NCBI RefSeq assembly: GCF_011046485.1
Contig: NZ_CP049256.1
Span: forward strand, 2,666,001-2,730,000
From: Microbacterium sp. 4R-513
Lineage (GTDB): Bacteria > Actinomycetota > Actinomycetes > Actinomycetales > Microbacteriaceae
DNA length: 64,000 bases
Direction of reading: 5' to 3'
Below are positions 1-7,610 of this stretch, one piece after another (the first letter of the stretch is position 1; each line of letters begins with the position of its first letter). Made by a program: the position numbers and the translations under genes. Under the pieces are notes generated by a model that saw only the letters and a program-made list of their open reading frames with translations, ran no database searches and had not been told where the DNA came from.

Positions 1-741
1 GGCTCGCCCAGTCGGCGACTCCGAGGGTGTGGAAATCGACTCCACGTCGAAGACGACAGGGTTCAATCGATTCAGGAGGTTTGTGCTGATCACGGTTGCG
101 AGTTCGTACGCTGGGTCGACCTCGTCGATGTCTGCTGCCTGCCAGACGTATGCTGGCCAATCTGGCTCTAGGCAAGTCAGGTCGAAGAAGAGACGGTTCT
201 TGGCCTCGTCGTGTTCTTGTTCCCAGGCTTTAAGCGCAGAGAGCGCAGGGCTCTTGGCAACCCACTCTGCCAAGTGTTCGACCAGATGGTCCATGACGAC
301 CTCCTTCGAGAACACAGCGAGCCGGCCGTCCAAGAAGCCCCCACTCTGTTGGAAGCGTGGTTCCTCCTCAACCTGCCTTCGAATGTCGTCGACATCCTCA
401 TCGCTCACGATGAACACAGGGCAGTAGATTTTGCCCATCAAGTCGTCCAGGAAGTCGAAGAGAGCCTGACGATTGAACCCGCTCAGGGTTGCACCACCGT
501 GCAAACCCATGGATCCAGGAGCTAGGTCCGAGTCGACCCCGGGCGTGAGATCCCAGTCGACAATGACGAACGCTAGGGATGTCCAGTGCTGAAATCGCTC
601 TTTGTAGCTATCTGGAATCCCAACGTCGGTAGTAACTGGGCGACCGGTGGCGGCGATTTCCAACAGCAACTTGTGGGCCCGGCTGCTCGTGTCATGAATC
701 TCGTCATCAATGAATACGACGGGCCCCGAAAGCAAGCTCAC
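1..741 (-). CDS. Receiver-domain (response-regulator-like) protein, 3' end cut by window edge
   Basis: Reading on the minus strand from GTG at 741 gives 247 codons with no stop before the window ends. Residues 1-150 look like a CheY-type receiver. There is an acidic pair D12/D13 in 'VVFIDDE', a phospho-acceptor D62 in 'FVIVDWDL' (compare CheY 'VISDWNM'), S113 in 'PVFIVSDED', and K146 in 'AVFSKEV'. All key receiver residues therefore appear present, with a longer than usual insert between the D62 and S113 strands. A C-terminal extension of about 100 residues is unrecognised. The GTG start overlaps the stop of the upstream ATPase/kinase gene as GTGA, so the two are probably translationally coupled. 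I infer that it receives phosphate from that kinase and passes the signal to an effector outside the window or in its own C-terminal part. Confidence 0.75.
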   Translation of the reverse strand, partial: MSLLSGPVVFIDDEIHDTSSRAHKLLLEIAATGRPVTTDVGIPDSYKERFQHWTSLAFVIVDWDLTPGVDSDLAPGSMGLHGGATLSGFNRQALFDFLDDLMGKIYCPVFIVSDEDVDDIRRQVEEEPRFQQSGGFLDGRLAVFSKEVVMDHLVEHLAEWVAKSPALSALKAWEQEHDEAKNRLFFDLTCLEPDWPAYVWQAADIDEVDPAYELATVISTNLLNRLNPVVFDVESISTPSESPTGRA

Positions 742-2930
742 TTCTCATCCAATCCATTGAATTTGACCATGAAAGTTGCGCCCGCAAGGTCTCGCTCATC
801 TCCCGAGTGGCCAAGCTCCACACTGAATCCGCTGCGGAGACCGTTCTGTCGGGCGATGTAGAGGCCAAGTCCTTTGCCTGCTTCGCCTTTGCCGGAATAG
901 AATGGTTCGAAGATGAATGGCTCGTCTTGGTCCGCCACCCCGGGTCCATTGTCGGTGATGACTAAAGTCGAGTCGTCTGGCACGAAGGCCCGAATTCGCT
1001 TGGAGGCGGCTCCGCTCGTCATCAACCAGTACGTCGCGTTGTCGACCAGATTAATCAGACACTGCAGCACAGCGGCTTCGGTCGAGACCGCCTTCAGTTC
1101 GAATGGCTCCGCTAGTTCGAACTCGATACCCTCGTGCCGGTGCAGTCCGCTGTACATCGATCTGATTCGGCGCGTAAGCATTGCGATGTCAAGCTCTCTG
1201 GACTTCTGCCGGGTCGACACGAACAGGCCCTGTACGTCTTTGAAGCGGCTATTGACGAAGTCCAACCGCGTTATCAGCGTCGATGTGATCGAGTAGACAG
1301 GCTCCCGGGAGAGGTCCAGCAGGTTGAGCTCGCCAAGAATCTGCTTCGCCAGCCGCAGGGACTCGGCGCCCGCTGCGATCAGATCGTGAGACGCAGTCTC
1401 CACGGACATGCCAACACCTGCGAGCTGCTCAGTGCGCGCGATTTGCATTGAAGAAAGTTCGCGCTCTGAACCGATAGCCGTTTCGAGTGCATCCAGATAC
1501 TCGACTGCCTTTGCAGGCAGCGCAAACTCGGTCCGCAGCGCGTGGATGTGACGGTCAAACCGTTCCGCTCTCAGAACCTTTTCTCGGACGCGGCGGTTCG
1601 CTGCGGCGTACTGTTCGTATGGCTTCGAGCGCAGCCAAGAAAGGATCGTCTGAATCAGGACCACAAAATCCCGAGTCGCCCGTCCGACGTCGAGGAGGCC
1701 TTCCCGACTCGTCTTGTCGCGTAGCAGAGGATTGTCGGCCTGTGTTATGGTCACGTAGCCGACTGTCTGGTCATTACTGAACATGGAGCGTGCCGATTCG
1801 GTCCCTCGAATCGCATCAACCTCAAGCCAGTCATCCCTGGGGTCACCGTACGGGTACACGCGAATGTCGTCTCGATAGAGGTAGATCCGGTGTTCCCGCA
1901 GCATTGCTTTCTCGTCGCGATCGAGCCAGTGCGCAGCTGGCGCATTCGATCCGAAATCGAAAACGTGAAACTCGAATCCGAAAGGACCGCACTGCGGTGC
2001 AACCCAGTTTGACTGATCGTCCTGGAAATGTGTGCGGAAGCGACGAAGCCCTCTAATCTCGGAATCTTCCAAGCTCAGTTCCACTAGACGCCCGTCAAGT
2101 TCGAAACGGAACTGGCCCTTCTCGTCGTCGAACCGCCCGTTGCTCACGCGGAGGACCGCTCGTTCCAGGATCGCTTGGAACTCTTCAGTCCGCTCCGTGC
2201 CAAGGTTTAGGTCCTCGCCATCGCGGAGGAACCTAACTTCGAAGTCTGGGCGCCGGATTGAGTCAGCGGCCCAGAGTTGAGGCTGCATTCGATCCAAGTC
2301 GGCGAATGCCTCCATGACGAGCTGAGCTGACCACTCGGCGCGTAGCCCACGAACTTCGAGCTGGGTACCGTGCGTAGAGGAGGAAGGGGATTTGGCCGTA
2401 AATAGGACGGGCGGCCCGGTCTCAAGCGAGACACTGAGGTCCTCCAAATAGTAGTCGATGCGTTGCGACTCAGACTCACTTCCCTCGTCGATGCTCGAGA
2501 TGTCCACCAGCAAAGTTGTTTCGCTATTCTCGCCTGCGGGGCGCGTGACCAGCGACACCTGGTTGCCGAGCTTGAACGTAGCGAATCGCCCGATTCCTTT
2601 TTCTCCTTGAAGAACGCGCCCTCGCGGGGTTACTGGATTCTTGGCCTTCTCAATCGACTTGCTCGGAGTCGCGGGGTTCATCCAAGCTGTCCGAACGACG
2701 TGTTCAGTCATCCCGGAGCCGTTGTCCAAAATCACGATCGCTGAGTCTGCGAGCACCTCGTAGTCTTGCCCGAAGCCCGTGAAGTCAACCGTGACGAGCG
2801 TTGCATCTGCGTCGTACGAGTTCTTTACGAGTTCGACCAGCGCAACTCGCTCGTTCTTGATGAGCTGTTCGCCGAGCATCGTCAAAAGGCGCGCGTGCGC
2901 CCTGAACTGAAGCGTCTCTGCCACAGTCAC
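738..2930 (-). CDS. Dual GHKL ATPase: N-terminal Hsp90/MORC-like domain plus C-terminal histidine kinase
   Basis: 730 residues from a GTG start. The N-terminal GHKL ATPase shows an N-box ELVKNSYDAD (33-42), a G1 motif DNGSGM (69-74) and a lid motif GEKGIGRFA (109-117), as in Hsp90, MutL and MORC ATPases. A middle region (about 150-450) has no domain I can name. A helical segment follows with SVETASHDL, giving a candidate phospho-acceptor H515. The end is a second GHKL domain of histidine-kinase type: N-box around LINLVDNAT (625-632), G1 DNGPGV (660-665), F-box IFEPFYSG, and G2 GKGLGLYIA (685-693). No membrane segment is visible, so it is cytosolic. The start overlaps the methyltransferase stop (GTGA) and the end overlaps the receiver start (GTGA). 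That gives one operon whose gene order suggests kinase-to-receiver phosphotransfer linked to DNA modification. Confidence 0.85.
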   Translation of the reverse strand: MTVAETLQFRAHARLLTMLGEQLIKNERVALVELVKNSYDADATLVTVDFTGFGQDYEVLADSAIVILDNGSGMTEHVVRTAWMNPATPSKSIEKAKNPVTPRGRVLQGEKGIGRFATFKLGNQVSLVTRPAGENSETTLLVDISSIDEGSESESQRIDYYLEDLSVSLETGPPVLFTAKSPSSSTHGTQLEVRGLRAEWSAQLVMEAFADLDRMQPQLWAADSIRRPDFEVRFLRDGEDLNLGTERTEEFQAILERAVLRVSNGRFDDEKGQFRFELDGRLVELSLEDSEIRGLRRFRTHFQDDQSNWVAPQCGPFGFEFHVFDFGSNAPAAHWLDRDEKAMLREHRIYLYRDDIRVYPYGDPRDDWLEVDAIRGTESARSMFSNDQTVGYVTITQADNPLLRDKTSREGLLDVGRATRDFVVLIQTILSWLRSKPYEQYAAANRRVREKVLRAERFDRHIHALRTEFALPAKAVEYLDALETAIGSERELSSMQIARTEQLAGVGMSVETASHDLIAAGAESLRLAKQILGELNLLDLSREPVYSITSTLITRLDFVNSRFKDVQGLFVSTRQKSRELDIAMLTRRIRSMYSGLHRHEGIEFELAEPFELKAVSTEAAVLQCLINLVDNATYWLMTSGAASKRIRAFVPDDSTLVITDNGPGVADQDEPFIFEPFYSGKGEAGKGLGLYIARQNGLRSGFSVELGHSGDERDLAGATFMVKFNGLDEK

Positions 2931-4135
2931 CGTCCCATCGTCAGAACAACCTCGGTCCGCATACGCTTCGCCATGCTCGAAGCCTTATCGCTGGTGTTTA
3001 TCGCCATGTAGCGCTGGCTCGGAGGTATCTCGCGCTCCTTTTGGCTCTGATAGTGGAAGCCCGCATGTTCCATTGCCCGGCGGGCAATCAAGTCGTTCTG
3101 AATGTAGTTTCCGCGGAGCGTCGAGTTACCAACAACGAGCACCGCGGTTGCACCCGGCTTCAATGTGCGGCGCAACTGCAACGCAAATCCGACGCAGTCG
3201 AGGGCAAAGCGTTCTAGCATCGGAATCCGCAGCGCATCCGGATTAGCTGCTGACCGCTTGATCACGTCCACCATCTCCATAACCACTGCAGGAGCATCGT
3301 CAGAGCGCCCTCGTTCTGCCCCGATGCTGTCAGCCCGCCTAGTCCGCAGCTCCGCGATACGGTACCCGAACCACACAAGCGCCAGACGATGCCCCCGGAG
3401 GTAGTCGAGCGCATTCAGATAGGGTGGCGAGGTGACGGCGATGTCCGCGGAAGCGTCATCTACGGACGACAGGACACGCGCGTCGCCGAGCGCCACCTGG
3501 GCAACCCCGCGGATCTGTCTGCGCACCAGGGTGCGCGTCAGTTCCGTGACCGATTGTGCAAAGCCGGCGATCACGTCGTAATCCGAGGTCTCTTTCACCC
3601 GGTGAGGCCTGCTGTGGGACGTGTCAGCCGCGAGGGAGGCCTTCGGGCTCTTTGTAACGATGATGCGGCTAAGGGCCACGCGCAACGCCAGCCGTTCGAC
3701 GTCGTCTTCGATTTGCGAGATTGCATGGGTGAGAGCTATCAGTTGTCGCTTCTGAATCTGGCCAAACCAGAAGTCCACAAAGCGGTTAGTCTCGGCGTCG
3801 TCGCCCCATGCTGGTACGCCTTCGGAGCGGCGCGCCTGCTGGACAACTTTATGAGCGGCCGCTTCTAGTGCGCTTGCGTTGATCGGCGAGACTGCCAACG
3901 TCGACATCATGACGGCCAGTGGGTCAATATCCTCACCGACCGCATTGTGGCCCCGCGCCACTGCCACACCGAGGACGGTGCCTGACCCACACATCGGATC
4001 GATAATCGTCAGCTGAGTGTCCCCGACTTCTGGAATCGCGTCTAGCGCGACCTCGGGTGCCATCCGCGCCGGAAAGGGGTGAAGAGTTCGCGTGGCCACA
4101 GTGCCCCTTCGCTGGGCGTCAACATACGTTTCCAC
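2927..4135 (-). CDS. DNA methyltransferase (amino-group, N4-cytosine or N6-adenine type)
   Basis: 402 residues. The GTG at 4135 is the first start after an in-frame TGA nine bases upstream, and a purine-rich GGGAGAGGG lies nearby. A motif resembling the conserved 'HPxPAR' segment (19-24) precedes the SAM-binding motif I IDPMCGSGT (45-53). The catalytic motif IV is TSPPYLNALDY (about 235-245). An S/T-S-P-P-Y tetrad is usual in N4-cytosine and some N6-adenine methylases; the target base cannot be decided by eye. There is no restriction domain. It is the first gene of a minus-strand operon and overlaps the dual-ATPase gene by GTGA. Base composition is lower in G+C than the core genes further right, which fits horizontal transfer. 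A role as the self-marking part of a defence system is inferred, not shown. Confidence 0.82.
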   Translation of the reverse strand: METYVDAQRRGTVATRTLHPFPARMAPEVALDAIPEVGDTQLTIIDPMCGSGTVLGVAVARGHNAVGEDIDPLAVMMSTLAVSPINASALEAAAHKVVQQARRSEGVPAWGDDAETNRFVDFWFGQIQKRQLIALTHAISQIEDDVERLALRVALSRIIVTKSPKASLAADTSHSRPHRVKETSDYDVIAGFAQSVTELTRTLVRRQIRGVAQVALGDARVLSSVDDASADIAVTSPPYLNALDYLRGHRLALVWFGYRIAELRTRRADSIGAERGRSDDAPAVVMEMVDVIKRSAANPDALRIPMLERFALDCVGFALQLRRTLKPGATAVLVVGNSTLRGNYIQNDLIARRAMEHAGFHYQSQKEREIPPSQRYMAINTSDKASSMAKRMRTEVVLTMGR

Positions 4136-4284
4136 ATTCTGTCAGACCCTCTCCCGAACCGGAGCGCGCCCAGGCGCGGGGAGGTAAAGATTGGCCAAAT
4201 CAATTCTCAACTCAGCACCCGCGGTAGCTGCTCCACGTCGCACCCGGTTCTTCAGGCCCTCGATCGGGCGCCGACCGAACTTCG

Positions 4285-4475
4285 CGGGCAGTGCACATGC
4301 GGGTAGGCACGCAGAACCCACAGACGGGTGCGGTCATCGATGGCGGTGATTCGTCTCGTGCGTTGTTCGCGCGGCCTGTTCGCGCGGCTGGATGAGCTTC
4401 ACGTCGACCTGCGGTTGGTGGCCGGGCGATGCTTTCGTACCGCTTCCACCCGGTCGTGTGCGCTTGCACTGCTGA
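4285..4475 (-). pseudogene. IS481-family transposase fragment (decayed)
   Basis: Fragments of an IS481-type integrase core can be read in different minus-strand frames: WKRYE (about 4432-4446), then PGHQPQVDVKLIQP (about 4384-4425), then ITAIDDRTRLWVLRAYPH (about 4290-4353). These match the family pattern 'WKRYE-x-PGH-x-VQVDVKF ... YTAIDDATR'. At least two frameshifts separate the pieces. The second comes from a 13-bp tandem duplication (4364-4376 and 4377-4389); removing one copy restores a continuous reading from QPREQ to RTRRITAIDD. Neither the N-terminal HTH nor the C-terminal catalytic part is recognisable, and no terminal inverted repeats were found. It is a dead remnant inside the island. 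The rest of 4136-4555 shows no gene. Confidence 0.65.
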
Positions 4476-4555
4476 GAGTCCAGGCGGGCGGCTGAGACCG
4501 ACCTTATTGAGGATGCGTCAGATCCCGACGGGTTTTGCGCCGTTCGCCGATTCGA

Positions 4556-4741
4556 TCACGCGTCGATACCAAACACGCGCAGCAACGGGACGCGGGGGAT
4601 CATCCGGCGCGGGCCGAGCTGGACCGTGGGGATGGTCCCGCTCTCGATGCCGAGCTTGATCGTGCGGTAGTCGACGCCGACGAGCTTCGCGGCATCCTTC
4701 ATTGTTAGTGCCAGACAATCTTGAGACCGGTTCATGGTCAT
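4556..4741 (-). CDS. Small excisionase-like / MerR-type HTH protein
   Basis: 61 residues. Residues 13-50 read as a winged-helix excisionase-type HTH: 'TMKDAAKLVGVDYRTIKLGI' followed by 'ESGTIPTVQLGPRRMIPRV', the pattern of HTH_17/AlpA-like DNA-binding proteins (helix, turn, recognition helix, then a basic wing). Such proteins act as excisionases or small regulators of integrative elements. It is divergent from the HTH gene that starts 33 bp away, so the two may share a control region. Its position between an IS remnant and a possible tRNA-type junction supports an element origin. No integrase is visible in this window, so the element is either incomplete or extends left of base 1. Confidence 0.55.
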   Translation of the reverse strand: MTMNRSQDCLALTMKDAAKLVGVDYRTIKLGIESGTIPTVQLGPRRMIPRVPLLRVFGIDA

Positions 4742-4773
4742 ACCTTCCTGTGAGCCAGGGAATAGTCGGCTTC

Positions 4774-5418
4774 ATGGCAGACGTCGAGGCGTATGACTTC
4801 AGCGACGAACGCATCGACCTCGGCAGCGGGGTGACGCTTCCAAGGTCGTGGCGCGCGCGGGTGTCGGGTGAGCAGGACGTTCCCGGCACGATCACCGTCC
4901 GCGTGGAGTGGGATGACACGCTCGGACGCACCGCCGTCGTCTTCGCGGCCCTTGAGCGCGAAGCAGAGGGCGTCGACATCACCAGTCAGGTGCTCCGCGA
5001 GGTGCGGACGCACTGGATCATGACGAGGTCAGCTCTCGATGTCGTCACCGTCGACGTCGGCACCGAGGACGGCGACAAGCTCGATCGCGTACCGGTGCGC
5101 GAGTTTCTCAGTCGCGTGCGGGCGCACGAGGAGCGCGAGTCCATGGAATCCCTGCACGCCGCGATCTCCGTCTATCGCGTCGCGACAGCAATCAGCTATC
5201 CGCCGCTGAAGCTCGTCGCCGATACTCTTCAGGTCAGCCAGAGCACCGCGACCCGCCTCATGAGTCGCGCGCGCGACTCGGGTCTGGCTCCAGAAGTCCG
5301 CATTCAGGAACCCCGGCGGGCGCCGGCGGTAGACCCCTACAACCCGGGCAAGCCATCTGACCCTGCGGCGCCGTACCAGGGGCGTGCTCAGCCCGGAGGC
5401 CCGTCGATCGGACGCTGA
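4774..5418 (+). CDS. Hypothetical protein with C-terminal helix-turn-helix
   Basis: 214 residues from ATG at 4774; an in-frame start at 4702 would overlap the divergent gene. I do not recognise the N-terminal 110 residues, which are acidic and look like a mixed alpha/beta domain. Residues about 135-170 (YPPLKLVADTLQVSQSTATR followed by LMSRARDSGL) have the shape of a sequence-specific HTH. The last 40 residues are Pro/Gly-rich and probably disordered. Proteins with this layout occur in actinobacterial integrative elements and near small excisionase-like genes, which is consistent with the neighbour at 4556-4741. A role as element regulator is inference only. Confidence 0.6.
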   Translation: MADVEAYDFSDERIDLGSGVTLPRSWRARVSGEQDVPGTITVRVEWDDTLGRTAVVFAALEREAEGVDITSQVLREVRTHWIMTRSALDVVTVDVGTEDGDKLDRVPVREFLSRVRAHEERESMESLHAAISVYRVATAISYPPLKLVADTLQVSQSTATRLMSRARDSGLAPEVRIQEPRRAPAVDPYNPGKPSDPAAPYQGRAQPGGPSIGR

Positions 5419-6050
5419 GCAGCCTGCCGGTGCTACCGCTTGACGGCCCCACTTTGGAGCGACCACAGGGAATTGGCCATCAGAGCATTATGCTCACTAG
5501 TCCCGGCTTCTGGCGGCACCTGATCAGCAATGTGCTCATTTGACTCTCGTTGCACCCGGGGCTCGATTTCGCCGCCGCTGAGCTCGCCGCGCAGACGCGC
5601 TTCACGCCTGATTTCCCGGGCATACTTGCCCGCGTTTTGCCCGCAAACCGTTTGCCGCGACCTGTTTTCGGTGGTCGCTCAATGTTGCGCGGATCCGTGA
5701 AAATACGCGTGATTCCGCGGTTCTTGCCGCTCTCCGTCGAATTGAGCACTATGCTCAGTCGTGTTCGAGTCCCTCCAGGGGCAGCTCGCACCAGCCCGCG
5801 CAATTCGAACGCGAAACCTCAACCGGCGTGCCTCGCCGCGTCGACGACAGGCTTATACCGATCCGCCACAACCCCGCGCTCTCGAAGCAACTGCGCCACG
5901 GCGCGGGAAAGCGCGGCGCGCAGAAGAACACAAGAGTCCCCGACGCCGAACCGAAGGCAGACGCCTGCCGAACGCAATGGCTAGCACACAGCCAGCCGAA
6001 TCACCGCGCCCCGGCGCGCTCCGACCCGCAGCCAGTACCGCTGCCTACGC
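5419..6050. other. Gene-free stretch; possible island boundary with tRNA 3'-end-like sequence
   Basis: 632 bases without a convincing gene; apparent open frames on both strands are low-complexity Arg/Pro/Ser readings. At 5764-5783 the sequence TTCGAGTCCCTCCAGGGGCA resembles the T-loop and acceptor 3' half of a tRNA. The 5' half of the T-stem does not pair and no full tRNA precedes it. This is the usual form of an attachment-site remnant left by integration into a tRNA gene. Base composition changes across this stretch, from mixed to about 70% G+C on the right. The boundary reading is tentative, because chance resemblance over 20 bases is possible. Confidence 0.35.
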
Positions 6051-7340
6051 CTACTCCACCTGGTTCCCACCAGCGCCCTTCGCCCGATACATCGCCAGGT
6101 CCGCCTGCCGGATGAGGTGCTCGCCCGGCATCCCGCTCTCCGGCGAAGCAATCGCCACGCCGATGCTCGCACGAAGCGCGGTCGCGTCCTCCGGGCCACC
6201 GTTGAGCGCCCCAAGTATCCGCTCGGCGAACTCGCGGACGGTCGAGGCATCCGTCACCGGACAGGCGACGACGAACTCGTCGCCTCCATATCGGGCGACG
6301 AGATCGTCCGCCCGCAGGCTCGCCCGCAGCCGCTCCGCTGCTTGGCGGAGGATCCGGTCGCCGGCGTGGTGTCCCAGCCGGTCGTTGACGTCCTTGAACT
6401 CGTCGAGGTCGATGAACAGCACGGCACATCCCGAACTGCCGACGATCTTCTCCAGCTCGCCTTCGAGCATCCGCCGGTTCGGGAGGCCGGTCACCTCGTC
6501 GTGCATCGCGGCGTGGGCGAGACGCGCCTGCAGGCGGAGCGTTGCGAGAGCCTGGGCCGCCTGGCCGGCAAGAGCCTCGGCCAGCGGGGCGGCCTCATCA
6601 TCGAAGGTGCGCTCGTGATGGAACCAGCTGACGAATGCTCCGAAGTCCATTTCCTCGTGATGCAAGGGCGCGGCGATGAGCGCCTCGACCCCGGCGGTCT
6701 CCATCGCGGAGCCGAGGCCTAGCGCCAGCCGATCTGCCGCAGCCGGACCGACGGCTGTCACAACGCGCCGGGGCTCGCTCACGCGACCGATGAGCACTTC
6801 CGGGTCGAAGCGGCCGCTGAAAGGATCTCGACCGGCCGCGACGACGGAGCTGCCGTCGGCATCGTGGAAGTACACGGTCGACTCTTCCGCGCCGTACGCG
6901 CGCGCTGTCGCGTCGGCGAGAAGTTCGGCAAGGCGTTGCTCGGTCGTCGCGGTGGCGAACGCCACCGATGAGTCCATGATGAGCTCGAGTCGTGCACGGG
7001 TGCGGTCGGCGAGCGCGTACCGTCGCCGCAGGCTGCTGAGCGCACGCCACCGCTCGGATGCCTCCGACAGGACCAGGACGTCAGCTTCGCCGGCGCAATG
7101 GCGGCTCATCATGACGGCTCGCTCCGGCGCATCCCGCGAGAGCATCACCCACGGGCCGGCTGCGTCGGTTTTGGAGAGGAGGTCCTCACGAGCGTGCACG
7201 ACGAACTCGTCGATCGAGCGGCCGACCACGTTCTCCGGCGTCGTCCCCGCCCACTCGGCGAACCAGGCATTCGCATCAGCGATGATGCCCTGCCTGGCGT
7301 GCACCAGCCCTACCGGCAGCGCATCCGCTTCACTCACCAC
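6051..7340 (-). CDS. Diguanylate cyclase: PAS, GAF-like and GGDEF domains
   Basis: Makes cyclic di-GMP from two GTP. The C-terminal GGDEF domain is intact, with the catalytic GGDEF (about residue 352 from this start) and an RADD inhibitory I-site nine residues before it. It also has FIDLDEFKDVNDRLGHHAGD, the substrate and metal segment. The N-terminal region 'ALPVGLVHARQGIIADANAW' is PAS-like. The middle (SSVAFATATTEQRLAELLAD onward to APLHHEEMDFGAFVSWFH) is GAF-like. No membrane segment is seen, so it is a soluble sensor. I chose the GTG at 7340 because the PAS domain starts just after it; an in-frame GTG at 7418 would add 26 residues. There is no EAL domain. It stands alone, divergent from the GH15 gene. 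Confidence 0.88.
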   Translation of the reverse strand: MVSEADALPVGLVHARQGIIADANAWFAEWAGTTPENVVGRSIDEFVVHAREDLLSKTDAAGPWVMLSRDAPERAVMMSRHCAGEADVLVLSEASERWRALSSLRRRYALADRTRARLELIMDSSVAFATATTEQRLAELLADATARAYGAEESTVYFHDADGSSVVAAGRDPFSGRFDPEVLIGRVSEPRRVVTAVGPAAADRLALGLGSAMETAGVEALIAAPLHHEEMDFGAFVSWFHHERTFDDEAAPLAEALAGQAAQALATLRLQARLAHAAMHDEVTGLPNRRMLEGELEKIVGSSGCAVLFIDLDEFKDVNDRLGHHAGDRILRQAAERLRASLRADDLVARYGGDEFVVACPVTDASTVREFAERILGALNGGPEDATALRASIGVAIASPESGMPGEHLIRQADLAMYRAKGAGGNQVE

Positions 7341-7610
7341 ATCGCCCCCGTCACGCGTCTGAATTCCGAGCGTCGAGGCGGGCCGAGCGGCCCTGCTTTT
7401 CCACACGTATCGATTCACGAGTTTATCAGGGTGTTATTGCAGTTCTATTCGATCTCTAAGGGAGATTCACAGGATGCCGCGACCGGCCCGATTCTCATCG
7501 CAACGGCACACCAGCCCCGACCCGCCCGAGCGCCGCCACAGCCCTACCCACGTCCGCACCCGAATTCAAGCCCGTGCCGCCCGGCATCCCGCCGCTCCTA
7601 ATCTGAGCCC

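Noticed and set aside
5480..5803. Minus-strand open frame over the tRNA-like sequence
   Set aside because: The reading 'PGGTRTRLS' is what a tRNA T-arm gives on the opposite strand; no protein family.
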